Shown piece after piece: positions 1 through 10,771 of a stretch of 25,586 nt of DNA; position 1 is the stretch's first letter, and the number at the start of each line of letters is the position of its first letter. This DNA comes from Grammothele lineata (taxonomy: Eukaryota; Basidiomycota; Agaricomycetes; Polyporales; Polyporaceae), in the NCBI GenBank assembly GCA_002150815.3, contig NDFF03000032.1, positions 1-25,586 of the forward strand. Direction: 5' to 3'. The notes under the pieces were generated by a model. It was not told the origin of the DNA, searched no databases, and saw nothing but the letters and a program-made list of their open reading frames with translations. Both the position numbers and the translations under genes were made by a program.

Positions 1-319
1 GGTTCCGGAGGTACTGGACGATGTTCCGAGCCGTCTTGAACTGAGATCGAGCAAGATCAATCATGAGAACACTTCGAATGTGGGCAGGAATTGATGGAGG
101 ACTCGAAAACACCAGAGAAATGTGACTTACTCGGGTCCAACGACTCTTCACCTTCTCTGCGGGAATACTATATCCCTTCTCCCGCAGGGTGGCTGAGATA
201 TTCTGGTACACCGTAGGCTGGAAGTTGCTATCTCCAGTCTTCGCCTCTGTTGCTGCTGCTTCGAGCCCGTCGAAGAGGATGTCGATAGAGATCTGATCCC
301 AGCTGACTGTACTGGCCAT
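1..319 (-). CDS. Myb/SANT-like DNA-binding domain protein, 5' part only
   Basis: This gene runs off the left edge; only its N-terminal part is present. Exon 1 is 319-131 (63 codons from the ATG). A GT-AG intron follows at 130-41, and exon 2 (40-1) continues in phase 0. The visible 76 residues carry a Trp at residue 7, an acidic Leu-rich helix, F-Q-P-T-V-Y-Q-N around 33-40, then K-V-K-S-R-W near 56-61, with F-K-T-A-R just across the intron. This spacing fits the Myb/SANT-like fold (Pfam Myb_DNA-bind_3 type), a trihelix DNA-binding domain found in plant and fungal proteins, some of them derived from transposons. The start is chosen because the domain begins seven residues after it and a CT-rich tract lies just upstream. 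Whether this is a host regulator or a domesticated transposon protein cannot be told from the fragment. Confidence 0.6.
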   Translation of the reverse strand, partial: MASTVSWDQISIDILFDGLEAAATEAKTGDSNFQPTVYQNISATLREKGYSIPAEKVKSRWTRVSHISLVFSSPPSIPAHIRSVLMIDLARSQFKTARNIVQYLRN

Positions 320-885
320 TGAGAAGCAAGAAGCGAGAAGCGATGGAAGGCGAGAGGGCACGGATAGTTGCACAGGGCGAGGAGGAGTACGGAGTGAAGG
401 CGGCAGAGGAGGCGCGCTCGCGCGGCGAGAACTCGAATTTCGCGATCAGATTAAGCGCCAGGCCATCCGAACGCATGATCTCAACCTCGGATTCGTTATC
501 TGAGAACCCGAGAAATGACTACCATATATGGGGCGAAGTACCGCTACCCGGGAACTCTACTCCGTTGCCGAACAGGCCCTTATGTGCACTGGTATTCATG
601 TGTTCCTGGAAGGTTCGCATACGTCAAGAAGACTGCGGTCGGCGCGGTTGTATACGTGTTCGCCCATGCACCGCGATGTATTGAACACAGAGCTTGCCGC
701 TCGCTATCGATACGAAAAACAACGAACTTGCGTAGGGAGTAGCGCCATGTCGACTACTATGAGAACAATTCTGAGTTAGCCAGCAAATATTCCTAATAGT
801 ATGACCTGGCACGCCTCGGAGTCTCGGGGGAAATAAAGGAAAGCTAGCTCCGTCGAGGCCGATCACCCCATTTGCCGATGTAAAG

Positions 886-911
886 CAGCAGGACGCGCGT
901 CGCGCCTGCTG
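886..911. repeat. GC-rich inverted repeat (hairpin)
   Basis: The arms CAGCAGG-A-CGCG and CGCG-CCTGCTG pair over 11 bp with one bulged A and a 3-nt CGT loop. The hairpin lies in gene-free DNA between the Myb/SANT-like gene and the first P450. No U-run follows, and it has no known role. Confidence 0.6.
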
Positions 912-1438
912 TTATCTGCCGGCGTTAGCGCCGCTGCAGCGCGCGCCGAGGAGAGTGCGTGGCATTTTGACAACCTTGCGACCTCCCCTATTCATGCCGG
1001 CTGTGGCCGAGGACAACTGTCATGGGACGTGGCAGAAGCAAGTCCACGAGATCGGGCAGGTCATCCGAAACTCTCTAAAGTAGACGATGAGATATTGAAC
1101 ACCAACTGTGCTCACCTCTGGAATTGTTGGCTCTACCCGCGCTATACAATGCATTTCTCCGATTTCCGTGAAGATACGCATTGAGACCGCCTCAGATCTC
1201 GATTTCAACATTTCAACGCCGTCCGACCCAGGTTGGTAACAAGTCGATGTGCCTGCCAGGAACGTGAGATTCAATGATACTTCGTGTATAGCCACTAGTA
1301 GCCGCTTCTCGCACCGCCCTGTGGAGGGCACACAAGACTCTACAAGACTACGTAAGTGGACGGCAGATCCTGGAGAAGGGAAGGAGACAACAACATACCC
1401 GTTCAACCGCGGTGACAACTCGTGGTCGTGCCGAGGAA

Positions 1439-1503
1439 ACGCGCGTCTCCATCAAAATTTCCATATCAAGGTCGCTTATATGACGTCATCGAGCCTCTTC
1501 GCC
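1439..1503. repeat. Orphan copy of the P450 3'-flank block
   Basis: This stretch matches 4838-4914, and more weakly 8142-8224. It shares an ACGCG(C/T)GT start, then CCATCAAAATT, CCATATC, and a TGACGTCA or TGACATCA followed by GAGCCTC. The other two copies lie about 130-210 bp past the stop codons of two clade B P450s. This copy lies about 390-450 bp past the stop of a clade A gene. It contains a perfect CRE-like palindrome TGACGTCA at 1481-1488. Confidence 0.5.
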
Positions 1504-1890
1504 CTAGTTCTCCGCATGCTCGAATTCAACCCCACTAAGCGCATGTTTATTTCACGTTCACAGTAAGTTGAGCGCAAGCTCTCGTGAAGGGCACTCACTA
1601 CGAGACTCGAACGTACAAGGGATCCCTCTCGCGAATCAAGGAGAGGTTGAGATGCTGAGATACTTATCGTCTACATCTCAGATATGAGCACGGCCGCTGT
1701 TTGCAAGTCGGACGATGGATCCCTAGACTATGAGCATTCTAGGCTGCGCATAGAGGAAGTGCCTGTCATTTTCCCGACTATCAATGCTCTGCGTTCGCAC
1801 TCTACAGCACCTTTGGCCTTCGATTAGAGACAAATACGATTACATGTGAGAGATCAACACGATGCTTTAGCGAGGAAGACATACTACCAA

Positions 1891-4159
1891 TCAGAGAGCC
1901 TTGACCTTGAGGAGTAGCTCCGGCTTCGTACTTTCCTCTCCCATGGTCGGGTAAGACACTGCAGACGAGTTCCACGCGACAGGCTTGTCCGTGAGTTCGA
2001 AGGAATAAGTCGAGAGGAGTTCGGCGAGGACGACCTCTGTGGCAAATAAGTGATTGAGACTACCGGGTGAGAGATCAGTAACGTGAGGACTCACTCATCT
2101 CGAGCTGAGAGAATTTGAATCCGCTACGGTTCAAGAGTCAGATGTAAGTATCTCCCCAAGGCGCAAAACGGAGTTATACACACATGCAAGATCGAACTCC
2201 CGCCGCGAACGTCATCCTACGTTGAATCATCCTCTTAAGTGAATTTTTTACAGAGCGCGAGAACAACTGGACTCACAGGTGCGCGTACACACCTGGGATG
2301 CGCGCATCCTCCAAGGCTGCGGGCAGCTGCCCAAGCCACCGTTCAGGCTTCCACTCGAGCGCGTCCTCACCCCAGAGAGATTTATCCACATTGCTCGCCT
2401 GATAATGTGTCAGGATCATCGTGCCTCGCTCAATCACGACCTCTGGGATCTCTTCCCCGTTGCGCCCACGAATGGGTTGAGACAGGGGAAGTGCTATATC
2501 CTTCGATGCGCTATTCGCGGGACGCAAAACCTTAGAGAAGGAGAAGGACGAAGAAAAGCAGGCCACGTACGTGCGGACGGCGAGGCTGACAGGGGCGTAG
2601 AGACGGAGAGTTTCACGACATACGGCGTCGAGGTACGGTAGCTTGACGAGATCTTCGTACGGAAGGTCTGAGTGGTCGCTGCTCTGCGCCTCAATGATCT
2701 CCGCGCGGACCTTCGCCTGAGCGTCAGGGTTCTGCGCGAGAACGTGGAGGATGCGGGAAAGTGCATTCGAGGTGGTATCCATGCCGGCAAGTATGAACGT
2801 CCTACGGAGATGGCATTTGTGGGTATAGCCATAAGCATTTGCTCGAGATTAGAGTACTCACGACATCTGGGCGTGGATCTCCTCATCCGTCATTCGCTCG
2901 TTCTCCGCAGCAGACATGTTCGCCTTCACTGTGGTGAAGGCGTCAGCTAAGCGTCGCTCAGAAAGACGTCCGTTGACGTACAGCAAATGCTCATGATGTC
3001 CTTGCCCTCTCCGACCTCATGTGCCAGCGCAGCGTCCCCTCGGGCAAGCAACGCCTTCTTCTCCGCGATGATCTCGCTTGAGCGACGAGCCATCGTATCA
3101 TAGATGTGCATGAGCTTCTTTACAGTCGGGTGAGGGATCCAGCGTAGAAAAGCGCGCATCTTCGCCTCGGACATGTACCACGAGAGCCAGTCGATAAAGA
3201 ATCCGAGCAGTATGACGCGCTGAAGCGTGGGGCTATGCAGAAAGTCAGACGTGCGTGAATAGACGCACAGCGACGCAACTCACAAGAATAGCTTGACAGC
3301 CTCACCGTACTCGTCCGTCGAATCGTCGAGGAAGTTGTCAAACGAGTATCCGAGGCCCGCTTGCCCGAGCATCTCTAGCGTTGTACGCGCCATCCAGCCG
3401 TTGATGTCCATCTCCTGTGCTGAGCCGTCCTTGGGAAGGCGCTTGCTGATCGCTTCGTTGAGCTATGAGAAACATGTCAGACTACAGCAAGAAGATATGT
3501 GAAGGAGAAACGTACTTTGTGGGCGATGTTGTGAAAGATGTGGGTCATATCTCGCAGATGCGCGGCAGAGAACACCGGGTTAAGAAGCTTTCTCTGACGC
3601 TTGTGTTGGTCACTGAGCGTAGTGAGTACGCCAGGTCCAAGAAGCATAGTAAGATCACTTCAATGGAGATCACGGGAGGTCATTACACAAGGTAACACTC
3701 ATGGCAAATGGGACGTACTTTGCAGGATGGATGCGCTTCGGGAAGAACTCCTGATCTTTTACCATAACACTGTGGAAGGCTTTCGGATCGTGGATTACAA
3801 GTATGCGTTTCTGCGGAGAGAGATGCGGCACGAACGTTAGCGCCATGCGCTACCCGTAATCAGATGAGAGCATACCCCCAGAATAGCCCTCATTACGAAG
3901 GCGGGTCCGTATGTCACCGCACATTGTTCCCAGTACCTCCAACTTTGGCGTTCACCGAATTTCTCCACGTTGCCTGTATGATTCTATTAGACAAGCATCT
4001 CATCCCAGTACGCTTAGCGAACGTACCAAACCAGAACGACTCAGACGGGGGCCCCGGAAGCACGTCGATTGGAAGGGTGATAAAGTAATAGCGGAAGACT
4101 CTCCAAAATAGATACGCTCCGCCGAGGAGCACTGCAGCAACGGGAATGGAGAGCGACAT
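1891..4159 (-). CDS. Cytochrome P450 monooxygenase, clade A (P450-1)
   Basis: Twelve exons: 4159-4027, 3973-3876, 3810-3719, 3657-3516, 3462-3284, 3232-2982, 2928-2862, 2801-2571, 2510-2277, 2216-2184, 2123-2095, 2036-1891. They join in frame to 544 residues, a normal P450 length. A hydrophobic N-terminal anchor (about residues 4-24) is followed by a Pro-rich hinge, so the enzyme should sit on the ER membrane. The I-helix oxygen-binding motif is A-G-M-D-T-T (326-331), the K-helix E-T-L-R is at 384-387, and P-E-R-W follows. The heme loop F-A-A-G-V-R-S-C-I-G is canonical, with Cys486 as ligand. Exon lengths equal those of the gene at 11906-14222 except for the last exon. By overall look (Q-H-K-R-Q-R-K, V-K-D-Q, G-F-K-F-S-Q-L-E-M) it resembles the basidiomycete CYP5150 type as I remember it; a formal family name needs a search. 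Exon 4 uses an AAG acceptor. The substrate is unknown. Confidence 0.93.
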
Positions 4160-4209
4160 GGTGATAGTGGGGCAGTGTGGGTTGTGGTTCGAGACGACGG
4201 AACCCGCGC

Positions 4210-4216
4210 TTTTAAA
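4210..4216 (-). promoter_or_regulatory. TATA-like box of P450-1
   Basis: On the minus strand an AT-rich TTTTAAAAG core lies about 50 bp before the ATG at 4159. The P450 at 11906 has a similar TTAAAAG at about the same distance. Confidence 0.45.
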
Positions 4217-4837
4217 ACAAACGCGGGGAAGCGCCTCCCTGGAGATGCAATCGGGGTAAGTGAGATCCCAGCAGAGAACCTTCAGGGGCCCGAAAATCCG
4301 AGGAATCGCGCAACTTACGAAGGTGGCTGGATAAAACGCGTGCGTTATGAATACTGCGGTCTACGAAGGCTTAAGCGCACCGGCACATGCGCCGCAGCGT
4401 TCTTGAAAGCACCGGGCTTACCGCCCGCCGTGAGATATAACAGACGATGGTAAATCGTCTGCCAATAATGTATCTTGGAACCGCCAGCGAACAGACCAAG
4501 CCGTTAGACATGCATCTATAAAGCGAAAAAAGACCACTGCTGGTCGTTGCGTTGGTCGATCTAACGCAGCAGAACGATCGTTGACCCTGCGGATACTTAC
4601 CGACGTGAACGGAGCATCTAGACAACCTCGTCGCCACGACAAAGCCCGCGATCGGGATATCTTAGTCCGCAAGCCGCATCCGCAATCATGAATTATCTCT
4701 TCCTTCTCTGTTAGGTAGAAGTTAGCGAAGGCGCGCAAGTACACCAGTAGGGGGTGGAGATTACCGACATACCAGTGGTCGTGTGCATGACGGTCCGGAG
4801 TCAGTCAATTTGGATGACTGGTAGTTCTACCGGGTAG

Positions 4838-4914
4838 ACGCGTGTCCCATCAAAATTGCCATATCCAGCCTCCTTCAATCTCCGCCTTCCCGTGACATCA
4901 TAGAGCCTCCTTGC
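4838..4914. repeat. P450 3'-flank block, copy downstream of P450-2
   Basis: The block lies about 135-210 bp past the stop codon of P450-2 and is homologous to 8142-8224, which sits at nearly the same distance from the stop of P450-3. It carries the variant palindrome TGACATCA at 4893-4900. It also matches the orphan copy at 1439-1503. Confidence 0.55.
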
Positions 4915-5048
4915 GAATTTCCAACCAGATACATTGCTACGAGAGGTTCATACAGTCTTTGGTACTTGAACAAAGCGCAAATGGGTTATCAAAAGAGAAA
5001 TAACACAGTTTTGTCATCAAATCCACTCATTTTCATGTCAAACAAGTA

Positions 5049-7421
5049 TCAAGCAGGCGCGAGAGAGACGTTGAGATACATCTCCGGTTTCGAACTCTTC
5101 CTGCTACTCGCGGCTGGATAGGCGATACCTGCGAAGTTCCAGATAATCGGTTTGTCTGAGAGCTCAAACTTGAAGGCATTGATAAGCGTGTAAAGCACGA
5201 TTTCTGTAGAGCAATCGTTGTCATCAGCGAGTTCAGCAGGGGTTCGACGCGGCCCATTCTTCGTGGACACATACTCATCTCGAGCTGTGAGAACTTGAAT
5301 CCGCTATGTACAGACACATCAGCAGCACGTCAGCCCAATCATCTGAGACTCACATGCAAGCGTACGACCCCTGGAGGAACGTCATCCTATAGACATCGCG
5401 GCCGCCGTTAGTACTCAGAGTCGTTCAAGTTCCCGCGATGGCCTCCAAACACCGAGACATCAGGCAACGTACAAATTCGCGTAGATCCCCGGTATGTGGG
5501 CGTCCTCCACCGCCCGTGGAAGCTGCGCTAGCCACCGCTCCGGCTTCCACTCCTCCGCGTCCTCGCCCCACAGTGCCTTGGAGATGTTGCAGGCTCGGAG
5601 GTTGAGCATGACGGAGGTGCCCTTTTGGAAGGGGATCTCTGTGATGGTGCGGCCGTCGATGCCTACGATGGGTTTGGATAGAGAAAGGACGCCATCCGTG
5701 CAAGCCCTGTAGGGAGTATGAGCCATGGAGGACATGATCGAGCTGGGAGTAAACGCACTCCCTGGTGGACAGGCTTACCGGCGCCCAGCTAGAGCGTCAT
5801 GCCGTCGTGAGTTCATGCCTCTAACCTCTCAAACTCTGAGCATCAGAGACTCACAGACGAAGCGTCTCGCGGCATATCGCGTCCAAGAACGAGAGCTGGT
5901 TGAGAGCATCGTAGGAGATATTCGGACCGTTGACCTCGTATGCCTCACGGACTTCGCGCCTGAGTTTCGCCTGTACGTCTGGATGGTCGCACATGAGGTG
6001 CAGCATTCTGGCGAGCGCGTTGGAGGTGGTGTCTGTACCAGCTGTAATGAACGTACTGTGGGCGCAGCGTGGATAAGTGCATGTATTCGAATTCAAACAG
6101 ACAATCATACGCACGATATCTGCGCGAGGAGCTCAGTGTCAGGGAGTTTATCCTCGTCTGCCGCTTTCATATTCTCTCTGACTTATGGTCCATCTATTAG
6201 CTAGATGTGCGCGTACAGAGACGCTCGAATCACGCACGAAGAAGACTAATCACGTCCTTTCCCTCTCCCACCTTCTGCATCAGCTCTTCATCGCGGCACG
6301 CCACTGCGGCCTTCTTTGCCTTGAAGATTGCCATGCAACCCTCGCTGATCTTGTCCACGATACGTTTAGTACATTGCACGCCCTCGATCGGGACGAGGTC
6401 CAACAAGATCCGGCGGAACCAGGCCGGGCCGAGGTACATGAGGTACGGCGTCAAGCCACGGAGATGCCGGACATCGGAGATGGCAGGCCTGGCGCACGGA
6501 GATCCGGGTAAGTGTCGCGCGTTGAGAACGAGAAGACGCACGGAGCGTCGACTCACGCAAACGCTTTCACGGCGGCAGAATACTCGTCCGATGAGTCTGT
6601 AGTGAGGGGATCAAACGAATGCCCCAGACCTCCCTGCCCTACAAGCTCGAGCGCCGTCCGGCCCATCCACTCTACGATGTCTAGAGACTTCGGGCTATCC
6701 TTGACCCGCGCTTCGATCGCAGTCTGAAGCTGAACGGAAAATGTTCAGTTGTGTCTCCAGCAAAACGATAACGAAGCTCAGACGCACCCGTTGAGAAACC
6801 TCGTGGAAGATGGGAGTCAGATCGCGCATGTGCGCTCCGGAAAACACTGGGTTGAGGATTTTGCGTTGTTTCTTGTGCTTTGCGCCGTTCGTGGCAAGGA
6901 GACCCGGGCCGGTGACCATGAGCGTGAAGCTAAGGGATGGTGTCACGACGCAAACAACAGTCGAGAAAGCAACCCCACGTACACTTCATTAAAGGCGTTC
7001 CTTGCCCAGATATCTTGGTCTTTGACGAGAATGGAATGGAGAGCCTTCGGGTCGTAGATGTAAAGCCACGGTTGCTGTGCGCAAGTTCAGAGTAGTATAG
7101 ATCGTGTTTTCTCGAGGAGGTACGCACACCAAAGAAGCCGTAGATACGTGCGACAGGGCCATAGGTCTTTGTGAGATACTTGAAATAATCCCAGGCGTCA
7201 TGCCCAAACATTCGCTTGAGATTTCCTAGAGCGCCCAGGAGATTCATCAGACGCCGTGAGTTGCGTCGCAGAGCATAGAGAATACTGCTACCCGAGAGTA
7301 AAGTCCCTGGAGGTGGGCCTGCGATGTTGCTGAAGGGTGGGCATATGACACGGGTGTAGAGCAGGCGGACAGCCACGTGAAGCAGCACCGCGCAGGTAAT
7401 GAAGGCCACGGCGGTCGCCAT
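5049..7421 (-). CDS. Cytochrome P450, clade B with variant heme loop (P450-2)
   Basis: Thirteen exons: 7421-7292, 7225-7128, 7074-6983, 6929-6788, 6729-6557, 6488-6238, 6181-6115, 6055-5855, 5788-5759, 5706-5473, 5386-5354, 5303-5275, 5203-5049. They join to 544 residues. An N-terminal membrane anchor (about 3-22) is followed by a G-P-P-P-G hinge. The I-helix motif is A-G-T-D-T-T (323-328) and the K-helix E-T-L-R is at 381-384. The next residues are L-W-A-P, where the other clades have L-Y-A-P. The heme loop reads F-L-Q-G-S-Y-A-C-I-G: Cys483 is present, but the Arg expected at 481 is Tyr. The frame is fixed by the following G-F-K-F-S-Q-L-E-M, so this is not a reading error of mine. The closest relative is P450-3 next door. 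Exon 7 needs an AAG acceptor; the CAG four bases on would break the frame. The start at 7421 is preferred over an upstream in-frame ATG because a TATA box lies between them. Confidence 0.92.
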
Positions 7422-7474
7422 GGCGTGCGCGAGAGGGTGATACGAGTCGCTCGAGGGACTTGTAGTGCGCTGGG

Positions 7475-7481
7475 TTATATG
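7475..7481 (-). promoter_or_regulatory. TATA box of P450-2
   Basis: Minus-strand CATATAA-type core about 55 bp before the ATG at 7421. It aligns with the TATATAA core upstream of P450-3, within the homologous upstream regions. Confidence 0.55.
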
Positions 7482-8141
7482 GACACGATACGTCAGACCA
7501 TTCGAGCAGGGCTGCATACATCAGCAGGCCTCGCCTACGACGCGCAGCCGGGAGAACTTGCAGGGAGAACTTACAAGGCTTGTTACGTGCACCTCGTGGG
7601 AAGCGTGAAGCCCAACCTCCACCCCGGGAGGCCGAGCAGCCTCCGATGCAATGGGGGAAAGGTAGAGTAATTTGGGTGTTCGAACTTCGGATACCATCGG
7701 GCATCGTGTCGGCCGACGACAGACGTTGAACTTGTCAATGAGGAGGTGCTGAAGGCGCAAGACGGGTTGGCACCATGGTCCGGTCCCCACGGTTTGGATC
7801 GAGTAGGGCGTCGCAGACCGTTCTTCTGTGACTTTGTGGCATGCTGTACCTCATTGAAAATTCACGATGAACGAGAACGCATAACGTCCAGGAGCACCGC
7901 TGGGAGGTACAGCGCAATCTTGGAATCTTAGATTAGCGTTATGAGATCAAGACTTACTGTGAAGCGAGACTGCACACTTACCGTGATCAGACGAGGAAAC
8001 CGGGCCGCTTGTCCAGCGTAAAGGCCACTGCTAGTCGTCGCATTAGTCGATCTATGTCCGTGTCAGTTTCTGGACAAAGGCGGAGACATCCGACGTACCA
8101 GTAGTCCTGCCACGCGTCATGATGGTCCGACTCGGAGTTGA

Positions 8142-8224
8142 GGCGGGCGTCCTCCCATCGGGGTTGCCATATTTAGCCTCCCTTACCCTCACCGCCTTGT
8201 GTGTGACGTCGTCAGATCTCTTCG
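8142..8224. repeat. P450 3'-flank block, copy downstream of P450-3
   Basis: This is homologous to 4838-4914, sharing CCCATC, TTGCCATAT, AGCCTCC, CCGCCTT and TGACGTCG/TGACATCA in the same order. It lies about 130-210 bp past the stop codon of P450-3. Confidence 0.55.
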
Positions 8225-8352
8225 TGTATCTCCCAATTAGAAGGGTCGCTGTCAGGATTTAATATACTGGTTTCTACCCGTACAAAGCACGAACAGGGGT
8301 TCATACAGAGAACAGTCATTCCAGCTTGTCGCAGAATTGGCCTCTGTCAGTA

Positions 8353-10714
8353 TCAAACAGGTGCGAGAGAGACGTTGAGATACATCTCCGGCTTCGAACT
8401 CTTCCTGCTACTCGCCGGATAGGCGATACCCGCGAAGTTCCAGATGATCGGTTTGTCTGAGAGCTCGAACTTGAAGGCGTGAATGAGCGTGTAAAGCACA
8501 ATCTCTACGGAGCGATCGTCAACGTGAGCACAGTAGTAGACTGACAACATTCGTGAAAGCACGTACTCATCTCGAGCTGCGAGAACTTGAAACCGCTGTG
8601 CGGACACATCAGCAACACATACGCCGAAAGATCGTCAAGAGCCTTACATGCAAGCGTACGATCCCCCAAGGAACGTCATCCTACAAACATCGCGGCCACC
8701 ATCAGTACTGGTTCCCTTGATGGCGTGCAAATGCCGAGACCCCATACCACGTACAAATTCGCGTAGATCCCCGGAATATGAGCATCCTCGACGGCGCGCG
8801 GAAGCGGCGCCAGCCATCGCTCTGGCTTCCATTCCTCCGCGTCCTCACCCCACAGTGCCTTGGAGATGTTGCAGGCTCGGAGGTTGAGCATGACGGATGT
8901 ACCCTTTTGGAAAGGGATCTCGGTGATGGTGCGGCCGTCGATGCCGACAATGGGTTCGGAGAGAGGTAGAACGCCGTCCGCGCGAGCTCTACGGAAAGAC
9001 ATGAGAAGGTTTCATTCAGAACGTGAGTAAACGAGAGGTGGACGTACTCCCTGGTGGACAGGCTCACGGGAGACCACCTGCAACATCATGCAGTCGTGAG
9101 TTCACACCGTCTCGATCTCGACTCCGTGGCGTCAGAGACTCACAGACGTAACGTCTCGCGACATATCGCGTCCAGGTATGACAACCTGTTGAGAGCGTCG
9201 TAGGAGATGTTTGGTCCGTTGGCCTCGTACGCCTCACGAATCTCGCGCCTGAGCTTCTCCTGTACGTCTGGGTGATCGCACATAAGATGGAGCATTCGTG
9301 CGAGTGCGTTGGAGGTGGTGTCCGTGCCAGCCGTGATGAACGTGCTGTGCACCCGGTACAATTCAGCGCCTGCAATCCAGAGCAAACCGGGCATACTACG
9401 CACGAGATCTGAGCAAGCAGCTCGTTATCCGGGAGCTTGTCCTCTTCCGCTGCCTTCATGTTCTCCCTCACTACGAGCTATCGGCATCAGCCGAACGTCC
9501 GCCTACCACCCCAGTTGGGTAACGCACGAAGCAAACTGATCACGTCCTTGCCCTCTCCAACTTTCTGCATCAGCTCCTCGTCGCGACGCGCGACCGCAGC
9601 CTTCTTCGCCTTGAAGATCGCCACACACCCTTCGTCGATTTTGTCGACGAGGCGCTTGGTGCGCTGCACGCTCTCGATCGGGACGAGGTTCAATAGCATC
9701 CGGCGGAACCACGCCGGGCCGAGGTGGATGAGGTAGGGCGTCAGGCCGCGGAGGTAGCGAACGTCGGAGATGGCGGGGCTGAGGCACGAGCGATTCTCGT
9801 CAGCGAGGGACTGATGTCGAGGGAGGGATGGAGCGTGAGGGGTGCGACTCACGCGAACGCTTTGACTGCGGCGGTGTACTCGTCTGATGAGTCGGCGGTG
9901 AGAGGGTCAAATGAGTGCCCGAGCCCGCCCTGCCCGACGAGCTCGAGCGCAGTACGACCCATCCACTCTACGATGTCGAGTGTTTTCGGGCCGTCCTTAA
10001 CCCGCGCCTCGATGGCGGCCTTTAGCTGGAGAAGAAATGACAGATCAGCCATCTCAACGCCACGAAAGCAGAACTCAAACTGACCCGTTGAGAGACCTCA
10101 TGAAAGATGGGGGTCAAATCGCGCATGTGCGCCCCAGAGAAGACTGGGTTGAGAATCTTGCGCTGTTTCTTGTGCTTTGCGCCGTTCATCGCCAGGAGAC
10201 CAGGGCCTGTGACCATGAGCGTGAACCTGAGGGACAACGTCATAAGACGAACACAGCGGAGGAATCGCATTCACGCACACTTCATTGAAGGGGCTTCTCG
10301 CCCAGGTGTCCTGATCCTTGACGAGGACGGAGTGAAGGGCTTTCGGATCGTAGACGTGAAGCCACGGTTGCTGTGTCCAGAATTAGAATGGGCCCTATCA
10401 GACTTCCGCGAGCAGGTACGCACACCGAAGAAGCCGTGAATGCGCGCGACCGGACCGTACGTCTCCACGAGGTTCCTGAGATAATCCCAGGCATCGTGCC
10501 CGAACATCCGCTTCAGATTTCCTAGAGCGCCCGATATTAGTCGGTCATTATTGGCTGTGTGAATGGGCACGAAGAAGGCGGTACCTGACAGAAAAGTCCC
10601 TGGAGGGGGACCAGCGATGTTGCTGAAGGGTGGGCGTACGACGCGGGTGTAAAGCAGGCGGACGACAACATGAAGCAGCACCGCGCAGATAATCAAGACG
10701 ACGACGGACGCCAT
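8353..10714 (-). CDS. Cytochrome P450, clade B with variant heme loop (P450-3)
   Basis: Thirteen exons: 10714-10585, 10521-10424, 10370-10279, 10226-10085, 10025-9853, 9778-9528, 9470-9404, 9344-9144, 9077-9048, 8988-8755, 8680-8648, 8595-8567, 8504-8353. They join to 543 residues. Every exon except the last has the same length as in P450-2, and most residues agree. The N-terminal anchor is followed by a G-P-P-P-G hinge. The I-helix A-G-T-D-T-T and K-helix E-T-L-R sit at the same positions as in P450-2, again followed by Trp (L-W-S-P). The heme loop is F-L-G-G-S-Y-A-C-I-G with Cys483; Tyr481 replaces the usual Arg. The gene and its flanks form the right-hand copy of a tandem unit. Its promoter faces that of P450-4 across a 1.2 kb divergent region, so the two could share control sites. 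All splice sites are GT-AG, and no stop or frameshift is seen. Confidence 0.93.
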
Positions 10715-10771
10715 GGCGTGTGTGGGCGAGTGATGCGAGTCGCTCGCGGGCAGGCCTCGCGGTGGTCCGGG

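Larger units (their letters stand above)
320..1890. other. Intergenic region without a recognisable gene
   Basis: No reading frame here resembles a known protein or can be joined by plausible introns. It should hold the promoter of the Myb/SANT-like gene (right next to 319) and the 3' flank of the first P450 (next to 1891). Two structures stand out and are listed separately: a GC-rich hairpin at 886-911, and a copy of a P450 3'-flank block at 1439-1503. Confidence 0.5.
4160..5048. other. Intergenic region between P450-1 and P450-2
   Basis: This holds the promoter of P450-1 at its left end and the 3' flank of P450-2 at its right end. The parts at 4531-4562, 4756-4803 and 4838-4914 match 8021-8053, 8083-8133 and 8142-8224. 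They therefore belong to the 3' flank carried along when the P450-2/P450-3 unit was duplicated. No gene is seen. Confidence 0.5.
7422..8352. other. Intergenic region between P450-2 and P450-3, with the duplication junction
   Basis: The left part (about 7422-8000) matches the DNA upstream of P450-3 (about 10715-11310). Shared blocks include TTACAAGG with TTACGTGCAC close by, ACAGACGTTGA, and TACAGCGC. The right part (8021-8224) matches the DNA downstream of P450-2 (4531-4914). The change-over near 8000-8020 is where two head-to-tail copies of the duplicated unit meet. No gene is seen. Confidence 0.5.

Noticed and set aside
320..1890. A possible sixth, decayed P450 left of P450-1
   Set aside because: Only the 3'-flank-like block at 1439-1503 is shared. 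I found no trace of the heme loop, I-helix or E-x-x-R motif on either strand.
5354..5386. Reading the missing Arg of P450-2 as a frameshift (a CGT exists in another frame)
   Set aside because: The following codons for C-I-G-F-K-F-S-Q-L-E-M fix the frame, and P450-3 independently has the same Tyr.
7422..7517. An in-frame ATG 32 codons upstream of the P450-2 start
   Set aside because: The extra stretch covers the TATA box and has no match in P450-3 or P450-5, which start at the residue aligned with 7421.
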